64,000 nt of DNA. Source: Chiridota heheva (Eukaryota; Echinodermata; Holothuroidea; Apodida; Chiridotidae). The notes beneath the pieces were generated by a model. It was given only the letters and a program-made list of their open reading frames with translations. It had not been told where the DNA came from and ran no database searches. Positions within the stretch are counted from its first letter, which is position 1. Each line of letters begins with the position of its first letter. The stretch lies in NCBI GenBank assembly GCA_020152595.1, contig JAIGNY010001194.1:62001-126000 (forward strand), read 5' to 3'. The position numbers were made by a program, and so were the translations under genes. This document shows positions 1 to 10,800 of the stretch, in pieces.

Positions 1-50
1 CACATTTGACTCTGACTGTCTCAGTGCCATTAAACATCAACAAACCAAAC
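1..50. repeat. Dispersed repeat tail
   Basis: The first 50 bases closely match 37,309-37,355. Both contain TTTGACTCTGACTGTC, then CAGT, then AACATCAACAAAC. This looks like the end of a dispersed, probably SINE-type repeat cut by the window edge. Confidence 0.45.
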
Positions 51-955
51 CAAACCAAACCTCTTACCTGAAAGAAAAAAAAGAAGAAAAAAAGTCTACC
101 TTATATAATTGTGAATCTTGTGTTCATTGTGAAGTTAGGCTGGTATCTGTAGGGCTTAGGATTCTAATCCCATGTATGCATTTAAACAAGTTCAGAAATA
201 GCATGAAGAAATAGTTGTCAATAATACTGTAGTGCTAAAGTTTATCAATCATAACACTGTATCTTAAATTTCCTGAAACATTCATGCTATACAAAATCAA
301 TAACACAACAAGAATCTATGGAATTGTGGATCTCAGCACCACTTATCCTACCCAGAACTTTTAATAAAACATTCAGTTCACACACTTGTCACTTAGCAAT
401 GATCTATGACCTTTCACTTGAATGTAGGTCATGCTGCATATCAGCCTTGACCTTTGACCTCATAATAGTTCACTTTTGACCTTTCCCATCACAACAATAA
501 TTCCCATCTGGCACCGAAGTAAGTATACAGAGTTTTAATTAATTCTAAAATTTCCTACGATTCTAAATAAAGGTGTCGAAAATCTCCCACTAAAATTGTG
601 ACAAGAATAATATTGTTATAGTATATACATCTTTATATCTCTTTCACAATGTAATGTATTGTTCAATGTACACTTACACAGAAAAGTTTTTAGTTCACAT
701 GTTTACCATATATACTTTTAGAAAAAACTCAAGAAATCTTTATAAGAAAAACAATTATATATATTTTTATTATTTACAAAATAAAATTCTTCCTGCAAAA
801 TCCCATTTTTCCTGTGGTTGTAACCGCCGGAAGCATACATTTTTTCCTGCTCTGTTAGTATATGATTGGCTGTAAAATGACAAACTTTATTTGCCTTTTC
901 TCCTGTGAACCATTTACTATATAGTTTTATGTACTATAACTTTTATTTTCGGTAG
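51..955. other. AT-rich non-coding stretch
   Basis: No ORF with recognisable protein content was seen. Short stop-free runs are what AT-rich DNA gives by chance. It may be an intron of a plus-strand gene if the exon candidate at 956-1093 is real. Confidence 0.4.
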
Positions 956-1093
956 GAAGAAGAAAGTAACTTTGAAGACTATGAAGCAGAACAAAAAAGA
1001 CTAAATTCAACGATATTTATCCGACCACTGAAACCTCACAAACTCATGGAGGATCATTTTGCTTGCCTGAAGCTGGCAAGGAAATGGGAATAA
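956..1093 (+). CDS. Possible 3'-terminal exon of an unrecognised gene
   Basis: A TTTTATTTTCGGTAG acceptor precedes 45 open codons and a TAA stop; the AG is itself part of an in-frame TAG, so the reading frame starts at the splice site. The peptide is charged at the start (EEESNFEDYEAEQKR), has an IFIRPLKPHKL stretch, and ends LKLARKWE. Composition looks protein-like rather than random, but I do not recognise the family. If real, the rest of the gene lies upstream of the window on the plus strand. A chance ORF or transposon remnant is equally possible. Confidence 0.28.
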   Translation, partial: EEESNFEDYEAEQKRLNSTIFIRPLKPHKLMEDHFACLKLARKWE

Positions 1094-1337
1094 AGGAATT
1101 TTCATGATGGGATGACATCTCACCAAAAAAAGTGGACAAACAACCTGGGAAGGAGTTTAACTTAACATCTATCTGAATTGGTTCATGACCTGCACTCTTC
1201 GTAAATTTTGTGTAAGCAAAATAGGTAGTCGTAGAAAGGCTTGTACAGAAGTTCAGTTTATGGATACTTCTGAACATGGTGAGATATTGGAAAGGATATC
1301 TATTTATTTAAAGTCGCATTGAACTCAGAACAATCAT

Positions 1338-1795
1338 GTCACATAGTCCTGTGACTCATATAGTCCTCTGACTCACATTGTCTGCTGACTCACATAGTCC
1401 TCCGACTCACATAGTCCTCAGACTCACATAGTCCTCAGACTCACATAGTCCTCAGACTCACATAGTCCTCCGACTCACATAGTCCTCCGACTCACATAGT
1501 CCTCAGACTCACATAGTCCTCAGACTCACATAGTCCTCAGACTCACATAGTCCTCTGACTCACCTAATCCTCAGACTCACAGTCCTCCAACCCACAGTCC
1601 TCGGACCCACAAAGTCCTCGATCCACATGGTCCTCAGACCCACATGGTCCTCAGAACCACATAGTCCTCGACTCACAGTCCTCTGACCCACATAGTCCTC
1701 TGACCCACAGTCCTCTGACTCATAACTGTAATACTCTGACTCACATACTGTAATACTCTGATTCACATAGTATTCTGAATCTGATTCACAGTCCT
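1338..1795. repeat. 17-bp tandem repeat (minisatellite)
   Basis: Tandem copies of a 17-bp unit, TCCTCAGACTCACATAG, are cleanest at about 1380-1560. They decay into variants such as CAGTCCTCTGACCCA towards 1,790. Open frames across the array come from the repeat and do not indicate a gene. Confidence 0.9.
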
Positions 1796-4330
1796 GCCTC
1801 CCAAATTTGTATGTTAGATATATATTCTGATCACATAGAGTTCAGAGTTCATACACATACTATCATAATATGTGTATGAAACTCAATCGATTGCAAGACA
1901 GCTTGCTTACATGCAGTATACACACCTTGAGAAATACAAGGTTCCTAAGCTTCAAATCTAAATATTTTTCTCTTTCGTTGATTTAAAAGGGATTAAAGAA
2001 ATGTATTGGCAATTGTTCAAGTCTCATAAAGATAGCCGATTTTTCTTGAAATTCTGTGTCTTTAAGATCTTATGTACAGTACTGCTTGATGTCTGTAATA
2101 TACATACCCAACTGGCGCTTTGTTGTCAGATTTTAAAGGGTGCAAGGTGTCCAGACAAGTTTTATGGAATCGAACCCAGTAAGAATATATTGGTGTGTAT
2201 ACTGATGTAAACATTGCAACATGCTGTGAGGGCATCTATTTTGGCTTCAAAATGTAATGTTTTGCAAATTAATGTAATATCAGGTGAATTAAAAAAAAAA
2301 AAAGTTAACAAAATTGCTTTCTCAAAATGTTCAAGATATTTAACATTACAAGGATTCTTTTATAACGAAAGATGTCATTCCCTGTCTGATACACCCACGT
2401 GAGATGCATAGGTATATGCTTCCACCCATTTAGTGGGGATATACCTGTTTTGCCATTTCCAATATTATCACTTAATACAGAATTACCCACATACATTCAT
2501 GACTTTCATCAATATTTTGTTAAGGAGGCCCCATTTCAGTAACTCACATCAAGTGTAATGTATGAAGAAGCATTCAAAATATTTTTTACAAACTATCATT
2601 TTAAGTGGATGAACAATGTGTACAAATTAAATTTGTGAACTTGATCTGATATTGATGTGTTATTGATTTTTTATAGCATAAAGTTTTCAGTAAATTTAAG
2701 ACATCTGTTGGGCAAATTAGAAAGCTTGAAAAGGGTACTGGTTTGGGACACTGGATTGAAAGTGTTGAAGGAGATGTATTATTAAGGAGATAAGCATTAC
2801 ACAATTTATGATTGCCCAACAAGAAGTCTTGTCACACATATCAAGACTCAAAATCTTTATTTTTGATTCTTTGTGATATGACTAGCTTTTGGTGATCTAT
2901 GTGACTGACATTTAAAGAAAAAATCATGTTCCCAACCTTGCAAGGCCTTACTATCTTCAGTTTCTGTGGTTACAACTAGGGCATCCGCATCTATCTGAAT
3001 AGGGCACCACTTGATACCCCACAAGACTGGAGCAAATGCACTAAAGTGGCTTGCTTGTGCACTCTTTTCAGAAATTAAACCCATTACAGTTTGATACTTT
3101 TCATCCACTGCACAAAATTGATTTGAATTTAGTGAAACTTCAGTAAATTAAAATTTAAAAAAATTCAATAAAAAATAGTGTATGATAAAGGCAGAGCAAT
3201 AACAGAGTCTATGTAAGGGCAGAAATATGGTTAAGGAAAAGAGACAGGGTGTTAGAAGTGTCATCTCTCAAGGGAGGGGGAGGGGAAGAATGCCAAAATT
3301 GTCTCGTTATAAGTAGAATATTGCACTGGATAACAAATTACTGCTCAGTGGGACATCATCTTCATGTTCCCGGCCATTTCCTTCAATTTACAGGGTTTTC
3401 AGAAAATTTCACAATTGCACAAATTTTTCTTCCTTTTAAACAAATTTGTCCTAATTTTATTTGAATACTCCAAATTTACCTTCCAATCAGGAAGAAAGCA
3501 TGCAACCGATAATGTCAAATCCTCTCAAGAGATGTAAGTTTTTCACCCCTCCCCCACTCCTTCTTATGCTTTTGGCAGAGACGGTAGGCCTGGTTGGTCA
3601 CTTTCTTTGATTTATTGGCAATGCAGTTGAAAAATCAAACCCAGAATTCGTCATAAGTGTCATTAACATGTATACAATTTATAAATGTTCTCACAGATCC
3701 TTTTCTGGTAGGAGGGACCTCTGTGGATATAATGTTTACATATAAAGGGTAGATGAATTCACAGTCCCATCATTTATTTTCTGAAGAAGACTGAACTAAA
3801 AAAATAAAACAGCGATACACTGTATGTATATTAAAAATATTTATTGCACAACTCCCATGTTAAAAAATATTTCAATACAAATACCTGACATTAGATTCAC
3901 TTTGTACAAAAACCAATGCAAGAAATACTTCTTTAAGTACAATCAGTTTATCTTCATATTTTATACACCTTAGAGAATCATTGAAAAATACTGATTTAAA
4001 TTTGACAAATTCATATGCTTTTATGGTAGTAATGTGCGAAATCCTCTTGATTGGTGTACATTTCATGTTCTGTTATCAATCTCCTTCCTTTAAGTGTTTT
4101 ACTTTAAGAATTATTGTCCCATGGATGGTTACTAATATTTTCTCTTATATTTAAGATCAATGAAAATAATTCAAATAGGTTTCGACTCTATGGAAATATT
4201 ACACCCTCTCATGCAGTTTGAATGCATTTTAGATGATTACAGGTTGCATCAAAATTTGTTGGTCTGGCATATTTGGTTACGACAAGCCCTTGATTTTCGA
4301 CGTATTTTGTAATTTTGCCGTCGTATATTA
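1796..4330. other. No assigned gene; weak exon-like segment
   Basis: Mostly AT-rich DNA with no recognised protein. At 3491-3533 a 43-nt segment beginning GAAGAAAGCATGC is flanked by CAATCAG and GTAAGTTT and has an open frame (EESMQPIMSNPLKR). It could be a small plus-strand exon. A minus-strand ORF at 2857-3108 (83 codons) has mixed, protein-like composition but is unrecognised. Confidence 0.3.
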
Positions 4331-4629
4331 CACAGGGCACTGAGTAATGTACAGGGCACTGCGTAATGTACAGGGCACTGCGCAATGTACAGGGCACTGT
4401 GCAATGTACAGGGCACTGCATAATGTACAGGGCACTGCACAATGTACAGGGCACTGCACAATGTACAGGGCACTGCACAATGTACAGGGCACTGCGCAAT
4501 GTACAGGGCACTGCACAATGTACAGGGCACTGAGCAATGTACAGGGCACTGCGTATTGTACAGGGCACTGCGTAATGTACAGGGCACTGCGTAATGTACA
4601 AAGCACTGCATAATGTACAAAGCACTGCG
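4331..4629. repeat. 19-bp tandem repeat (minisatellite)
   Basis: About 15 copies of a 19-bp unit, ACAGGGCACTGCGTAATGT, vary mainly at the CGT/CAC/AGC triplet. Because 19 is not a multiple of three and the unit lacks stops on the minus strand, all three minus frames are open. They encode rotations of the same 19-residue cycle. One plus frame is also open. These ORFs are not evidence of genes. Confidence 0.93.
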
Positions 4630-6462
4630 CTAGCAAAGCTTGCAAGTATTGTTAACACACACACACTTGTGTAGGCCTGCCTCGCTAAAGTGAATGAAAA
4701 TTGAGCTTAAAATACCAAAAACCTTAAAAAATCAGACTATTGTTACCTTTAAAATATTAAGATAAAAGTTCTTACCCAATCCTTGTATAATGCCAAAATA
4801 AAATAGAAATATACTTTTGTTTATCATATCAAAACTTCCAAGAGTTTATAGTGAACTTTGACCAATTGTCAACGATAATATACTATTGAGATCTCGAACA
4901 CACCTACTTCTTTACAGTATAGTAACTTGACTTGCAAGTTGCAGATTGTGATCAATTTACAGATACACGATCTTACACATACAACATAATACAGAAGGAA
5001 AGTAGAATCCTAGCTAATGATATCGTTGCCAATTTTTAGCCTGCATTCAAAACAACATTAAAATGTTCACGTACAGTACATGTATATACTGACTATAAAC
5101 AGTTTTAGTACTTGCCTAGTGTTTATGTACAGTACTTGTACGGACATGCTGAATCATTTGGCCGTTTTCGTAAGTCGTAGTTTTGTCATTTTTCTTTTAT
5201 TAATTTGTTTAGTAATTCAAAAACATTTTTGTGTGAAATAAAACTTTCGATCGCATCAGAGGTATGATTTTCAATTTAACTTAATGAAAAACTGCCCTAA
5301 ACGTTCACATGCTATATCTAAATTTTACGATGCAAGTACAAACGTGTTGTAACAAACTTCAGCCATAGCGTAATATACGACAAATTTGTCGTTAACATGA
5401 ACCCTGATTACAGGATAGTTTGACAATTCACTTGCCCAGGACAACCAAAACTTTGCCAAGACAGCCATAAATTTGGGAAGTATTGATCTAATTGATCCCT
5501 GAAATACAGCTGATGCACAAATTGCCCAATTGGTTCAAAGCATGCAGCAAATGTCATGACCTCTGGTAATCTTTGTAGCACCTCTTTTTAAAATGTTCTC
5601 AATATATTGCTTGGTTTTAAAGACCCACATGTTTAAATGTGTCATATACACTTAAAACTTGGAAAGGGAGATGAAAGTTATATAAAAACCTTCCATCTTG
5701 ATTAATATAAAATACATTGAAGTTAAACCCTCTAAAATTTACAAATATTTTAATTCTTGAAAAAGAAACAGATATGAACATTCAGCCAATTACTATGATG
5801 GGGTAATGTGCAAAATGCTCAAACGCAGCTCCTTCATCAAATAAGGTAGATTTTGTGCAAGATGAAGTAACAGTCCTAAAACAGGTCTCAATATCCAGCA
5901 TATGGATCCAATTAAAACATAAATGTAATTCTGTGAAGTCCTATATGGTAGTCAGTGGTTAGGAAAGTTTATCTTAAATGACAAAGTCTTTAAAGGAAGC
6001 AAAATGGCAAAGAAACTAACTACATTTGTGTAGAAATGACTAGTGTAGTTAGTCTACTATGGAAGGTTGGCAACCTGTTCCTCACTTTCACAACCATTGT
6101 TTACATTTTAAAGGACAAAATTTAGTACGTGAATTTTGTTCTCAAATTTCTTCATGTGGTCAACTATGTCGTCACTTTAACAGATTCTGTTTTGTTACTT
6201 TCTTGACAATGGTTGTTAAGCCATAAAATCAATTAAATTCATAAAGACTTTTGAGAAATGTGAGGATGAAGTGCATATTAAACTTGCTTGATCTTTTAAG
6301 AACATCCTTTTGTTTCAATGATCTGAATGATATAATCCTGACCTCTCTTTCAGTTAAACATAATCGCTTCACCCCCTTCTCCCCCTTGAAAACACAATAA
6401 TGTGAGAACCAGTGAAGTTTGTCATTTTTTTACTGAGGAACAACTCTGATTGAATGCAAGAG
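4630..6462. other. AT-rich stretch, no gene seen
   Basis: No conserved coding segment was recognised on either strand. At 6,023-6,075 there is weak similarity (TTTGTGTAGAAATGACT) to the transposon family at 48,002 and 58,643. Moonraker 3' UTR sequence may lie here, but no polyadenylation site can be fixed. Confidence 0.4.
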
Positions 6463-7717
6463 AGTCACCTCTCAACGGTGTCACCTCTCTGAAGAGCTCT
6501 CATTCTCTCCTTGGCCACCAGGCGTCACCTCTCAACGGCGTCACCTGTCTGAAGAGCTCTCATTCTCTCCTTGGCCACCAGGCGTCACCTCTCAACGGTG
6601 TCACCTCTCCGAAGAGCTCTCATTCTCCCCTTGGCCACCAGGCGTCACCTCTCCGAAGAGCTCTTATTCTCCCCTTGGCCACCAGGCGTCACCTCTCCGA
6701 AGAGCTCTCATTCTCCCCTTGGCCACCAGGCGTCACCTTTCAACGGTGTCACCTCTCTGAAGAGCTCTCATTCTCCCCTTGGCCACCAGGTGTCACCTCT
6801 CAACAGCGTCACCTCTCCGAAGAGCTCTCATTTTCCCCTCGGCTACCAGGGGTCACCCCTCAACAGCATCACCTCTCTAAGGAGCTCTCATTCTCCCCTT
6901 GGCCACCAGGCGTCACCTCTCCGAAGAGCTCTCATTCTCCCCTTGGCCACCAGGCATCACCTCTCTGAAGAGCTCTCATTCTCTCCTTGGCCACCAGGCG
7001 TCACCTCTCAACGGTGTCACCTCTCTGAAGAGCTCTCATTCTCCTCTTGGCCACCAGGCGTCACCTCTCAACAACGTCACCTCTCCGAAGAGCTCTCATT
7101 CTCCCCTTGGCTACCAGGCGTCACCCCTCAACAGCGTCACCTCTCTGAAGAGCTCTCATTCTCCCCTTGGCTACCAGGTGTCACCTCTCAACAGCGTCAC
7201 CTCTCTGAGGAGCTCTCATTCTCCCCTTGGCCACCAGGCGTCACCTCTCAACAGCGTCACCTCTCTGAAGAGCTCTCATTCTCCCCTTGGCCACCAGGCG
7301 TCACCTCTCAACAGCGTCACCTCTCTGAAGAGCTCTCATTCTCCCCTTAGCCACCAGGCGTCACCTCTCAACAGCGTCACCTCTCTGAAGAGCTCTCATT
7401 CTCCCTTGGCCACCAGGCGTCACCTCTCAACGGCGTCACCTCTCTGAAGAGCTCTCATTCTCCCTTGGCCACCAGGCGTCACCTCTCAACGGCGTCACCT
7501 CTCTGAAGAGCTCTCATTCTCCCCTTGGCCACCAGGCGTCACCTCTCAACGGCGTCACCTCTCTGAAGAGCTCTCATTCTCCCCTTGGCCACCAGGCGTC
7601 ACCTCTCAACAGCGTCACCTCTCTGAAGAGCTCTCATTCTCCCCTTGGCCACCAGGCGCCACCTCTCAACGGCGTCACCTCTCTGAAGAGCTCTCATTCT
7701 CCCCTTGGCCACTAGAA
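6463..7717. repeat. 60-bp minisatellite overlapping moonraker 3' end
   Basis: About 21 copies of a 60-bp unit are present. Each has GCGTCACCTCTCAACG, then CACCTCTCTGAAGAGCTCTC, then ATTCTCCCCTTGGCCACCAG. Some units near 6,640-6,720 and 6,910-6,960 lack the first 16 bp, giving a 44-bp variant. The right edge enters the moonraker terminal exon (stop at 7675-7677). The long plus-strand open frames across the array are repeat artefacts. Confidence 0.95.
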
Positions 7718-7861
7718 CGACTGCTTGATTTTGCTGGACTATTAGGTACTGCAACCTGCTCAAATTCTGTCTTGTACAAGGCCTCCATGTACTGACTCCC
7801 AATGTCACTGAATTCCCCCGCAACATCAGATAAGATACCATCCAGAATCCCATCTGAAACC
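7675..7861 (-). CDS. KIAA0753: Moonraker terminal coding exon 14
   Basis: 187 nt from a CCCTCAG acceptor to TGA at 7675-7677. Encodes VSDGILDGILSDVAGEF, then YMEALYKTEFEQ, equivalent to the vertebrate ending LVDEALGAVAAEL...YAEAVFTSEFLE. Vertebrate proteins stop soon after; here about 24 further residues follow, and the last ones (ENESSSER) are encoded by the first 60-bp minisatellite unit. Confidence 0.92.
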
Positions 7862-10800
7862 CTGAGGGGAACAAAAGTAATCACCCACTTCTTTTAATGT
7901 TGAATACAAGTCTTGTATGGAAATATGATTTAAGTGGTGCTTGACGAATAAGAAAAGGCATGATAGTCACAACCCCCCCACGACTGTCATAGTACACAAA
8001 TCTCATATACCTCCCTATAATTCACATAAAATTGGGAATTAATTGGAGATATTTACAAGAATTATACCTACCTTATATGCTGTTATTATGCAAATGCCTT
8101 GACAAGAGGCCCAATCATGCAAATTCAACCAAAGAGAAAACAACTTCATTGCCACCCCCATGCTATTAGTGCATGCTGCTCCCAGCACATTCACTTTCTT
8201 TTAGTTTGCATACAAAATTTCCCGAAAATCGAAAAAAGTGCCCTTAAATGAAAAATAGAAGAAAATTTCCCAAAAATTTGGGCGATATTTGACCATATAT
8301 ATTAATATTTTACACTTAATTTCTCGAATATGTAGGCCTACTAACATTTCAAATTTTTCCTGGGGGGAGGGGGGAGAAAGTTACCCCCTTTCCCCCTCCC
8401 CACCCCCACTGAATATGCCACTGTGAATCAGCCATATTTCTGTTGCAGCCGAAATGTTTTTCTTTCATTTTTTATCAAATTCAAAGATACAATTTGAATT
8501 TTTTACACTTTAGTTGAAAGCTCCTACATTTCTTTGAAAGTTTCAAGGCACATTTGTACCATCATTATCATATTACTTCAGTACTTCAATCAAATGATTA
8601 TCAGCTTCTGGAAGACCTTTACATGGCTGGAATTTTTTTTAGTATAGCGGTAAATTGCTATATAGAAGTTTAATGAAATCAGTTTACTATGTTTATTATT
8701 TTTCATTCTTTATTCTTGGACTAAAATTTCATTTTTAACACAAAAATTTAATACAAAAATTTAAGTATAAAATTTAATTTTAAATTAAACTTATATTTTC
8801 AGGTACAATTATATAAACCAAATTTCTAAAATCATCAAATAAAAAAATTAAAAAATCAGTTATTTTAATAACAGAACAAAGTTATATTACAAGAAAAACA
8901 TTTTGCCAAAATTGTACCATATACTAGGATTTTTACCACATTATTTAATTTCACAAACAAAGGCTTTTCTAAGCAATAAAAGCACAACTTACTCTTCCAC
9001 AAGCTGCCATGGGTTGAAGGTACCATAGGCATAATGAGACGTTCTTTTCAAGTGATCATCAAAATGCTGCCTGTAATCAGTTATCCTCTTGATCATATCT
9101 TGCGGAATGAATACGGAAAAAGTATCTTTTTCAGGTGCAGAATATCCATGTGACTCATGAGGACTCTGCAGTGCTACTTGGATAGGTTTTTGGTCAGAGG
9201 CAGATTTATCAGATGTCTCAGAATCTGAATATTCATTTGTAGATTTCTGGTTTGGATTGGATGAAATGACTCTGGGCTTTGATAAAACAACTGCTGGCTT
9301 GGTGGAATGGCACTGGTTTGAAAAATATATTCCTGTGTGCTGGGTCGGTGCACTGTCGATCCTGTAAAAAAAATACATTTATGTCATCATACTAAGGTAG
9401 TAGATAATTTCAGCTTTTGCTGCTGACTAAAATGTCAAAATCTGCTCTCCAGAAACTATTAAAATGAATTTGTAAAGATTTCTTTAAAATTTCCCAGTGA
9501 AAGTCAAATTTGCGCTGTTGAAAATGGAGAAAATAATTTCATCATTCTGTGGCACCAATGAAATTATTATATTTTGCATGCCCTTTTCCTACTTTTGGCT
9601 TAAACCTATTTTACCATTATGTATTTCTTTAAAAGATTTGATTTGGGAAGATGCATTGTGGGTTATAATGACAAAAACATCTCCCATTCGGGGGCTTGGA
9701 CCAAACTGTCAGACTAACTAGTATATTAAAATGTTAATCTATTAATGTACCTTTCTAGGAGCTCTCCTTCTAAAGGGGTTCCCATCATCCAATCTTCCTT
9801 TGATTCAGCAGTTTTGTCTGGTTCATGCGAGCTCCTTCTCTGTGGTGTTCATGATAACGTACACCTCTCCATCTCCTTCGTATTTGTTCCTCTTCTGCCT
9901 GTAAATGAAATAATAATTGCTTGCTTTAGTCAAAGAATCCTTTGAAGGTTTACAAAAACAGCTTTATATTCGGGTAAGACAATTTTATAATTGAAATGTT
10001 GAAAGATATATTTATTTTCCCATCATTAAAGGTATATGGAATTGTAGAGGCAACAGCTAAAAAAATATATTAAAAACTATGATATATCAGCAAAATATTT
10101 CATAAAAATCTCTTAAAAATTGACCATTGTACATCATTTGAAAATCTCAGCCACGAATTTGCATATTCTATGCAAATTTGTGATGTATTACAAAATTGAC
10201 TTTGGTATTTTCTTTTGTACATCCTGTTTTTTTAAACGTCTCTTATAATTCCCTGAAGTGGTGCAAATTATGCCCAAAAGTTTCTTAATCTTTGCCATGC
10301 CCCCAATAAAATTGATTCTAATTGTTACATGGTGAGAGGTGAATAATCTTTGTCAAATAGAGCAGTATGCCAGACCAGAAATCAAGCTGATTGTTGCATG
10401 GTGAGAGGTGAATAATCTTTGTCAGATAGAGCAGTATGCCAGACCAGAATCAAGCTGATTGTTGCATGGTGAGAGGTGAATAATCTTTGTCAAATAGAGC
10501 AGTATGCCAGACCAGAAATCAAGCTGATTGTTGCATGGTGAGAGGTGAATAATCTTTGTCAGATAGAGCAGTATGCCAGACCAGAGATCAAGCTGATTGT
10601 TGCATGGTGAGAGGTGAATAATCTTTGTCAGATAGAGCAGTATGCCAGACCAGAGATCAAGCTGATTGTTGCATGGTGAGAGGTGAATAATCTTTGTCAG
10701 ATAGAGCAGTATGCCAGACCAGAAATCAAGCTGATTGTTGCATGGTGAGAGGTGAATAATCTTTGTCAGATAGAGCAGTATGCCAGACCAGAGATCAAGC

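Noticed and set aside
1044-1277. Minus-strand 77-codon ORF
   Set aside because: Overlaps the plus-strand exon candidate, no family recognised. A faint resemblance (PIQID) to the 2,857-3,108 ORF is too short to trust.
6450-7447. Long plus-strand ORFs (172-259 codons) rich in SSHSPLGHQASPL
   Set aside because: They are the translation of the 60-bp minisatellite in different frames. The 44-bp variant units shift the frame, and real moonraker exon 14 is on the other strand at the array's edge.
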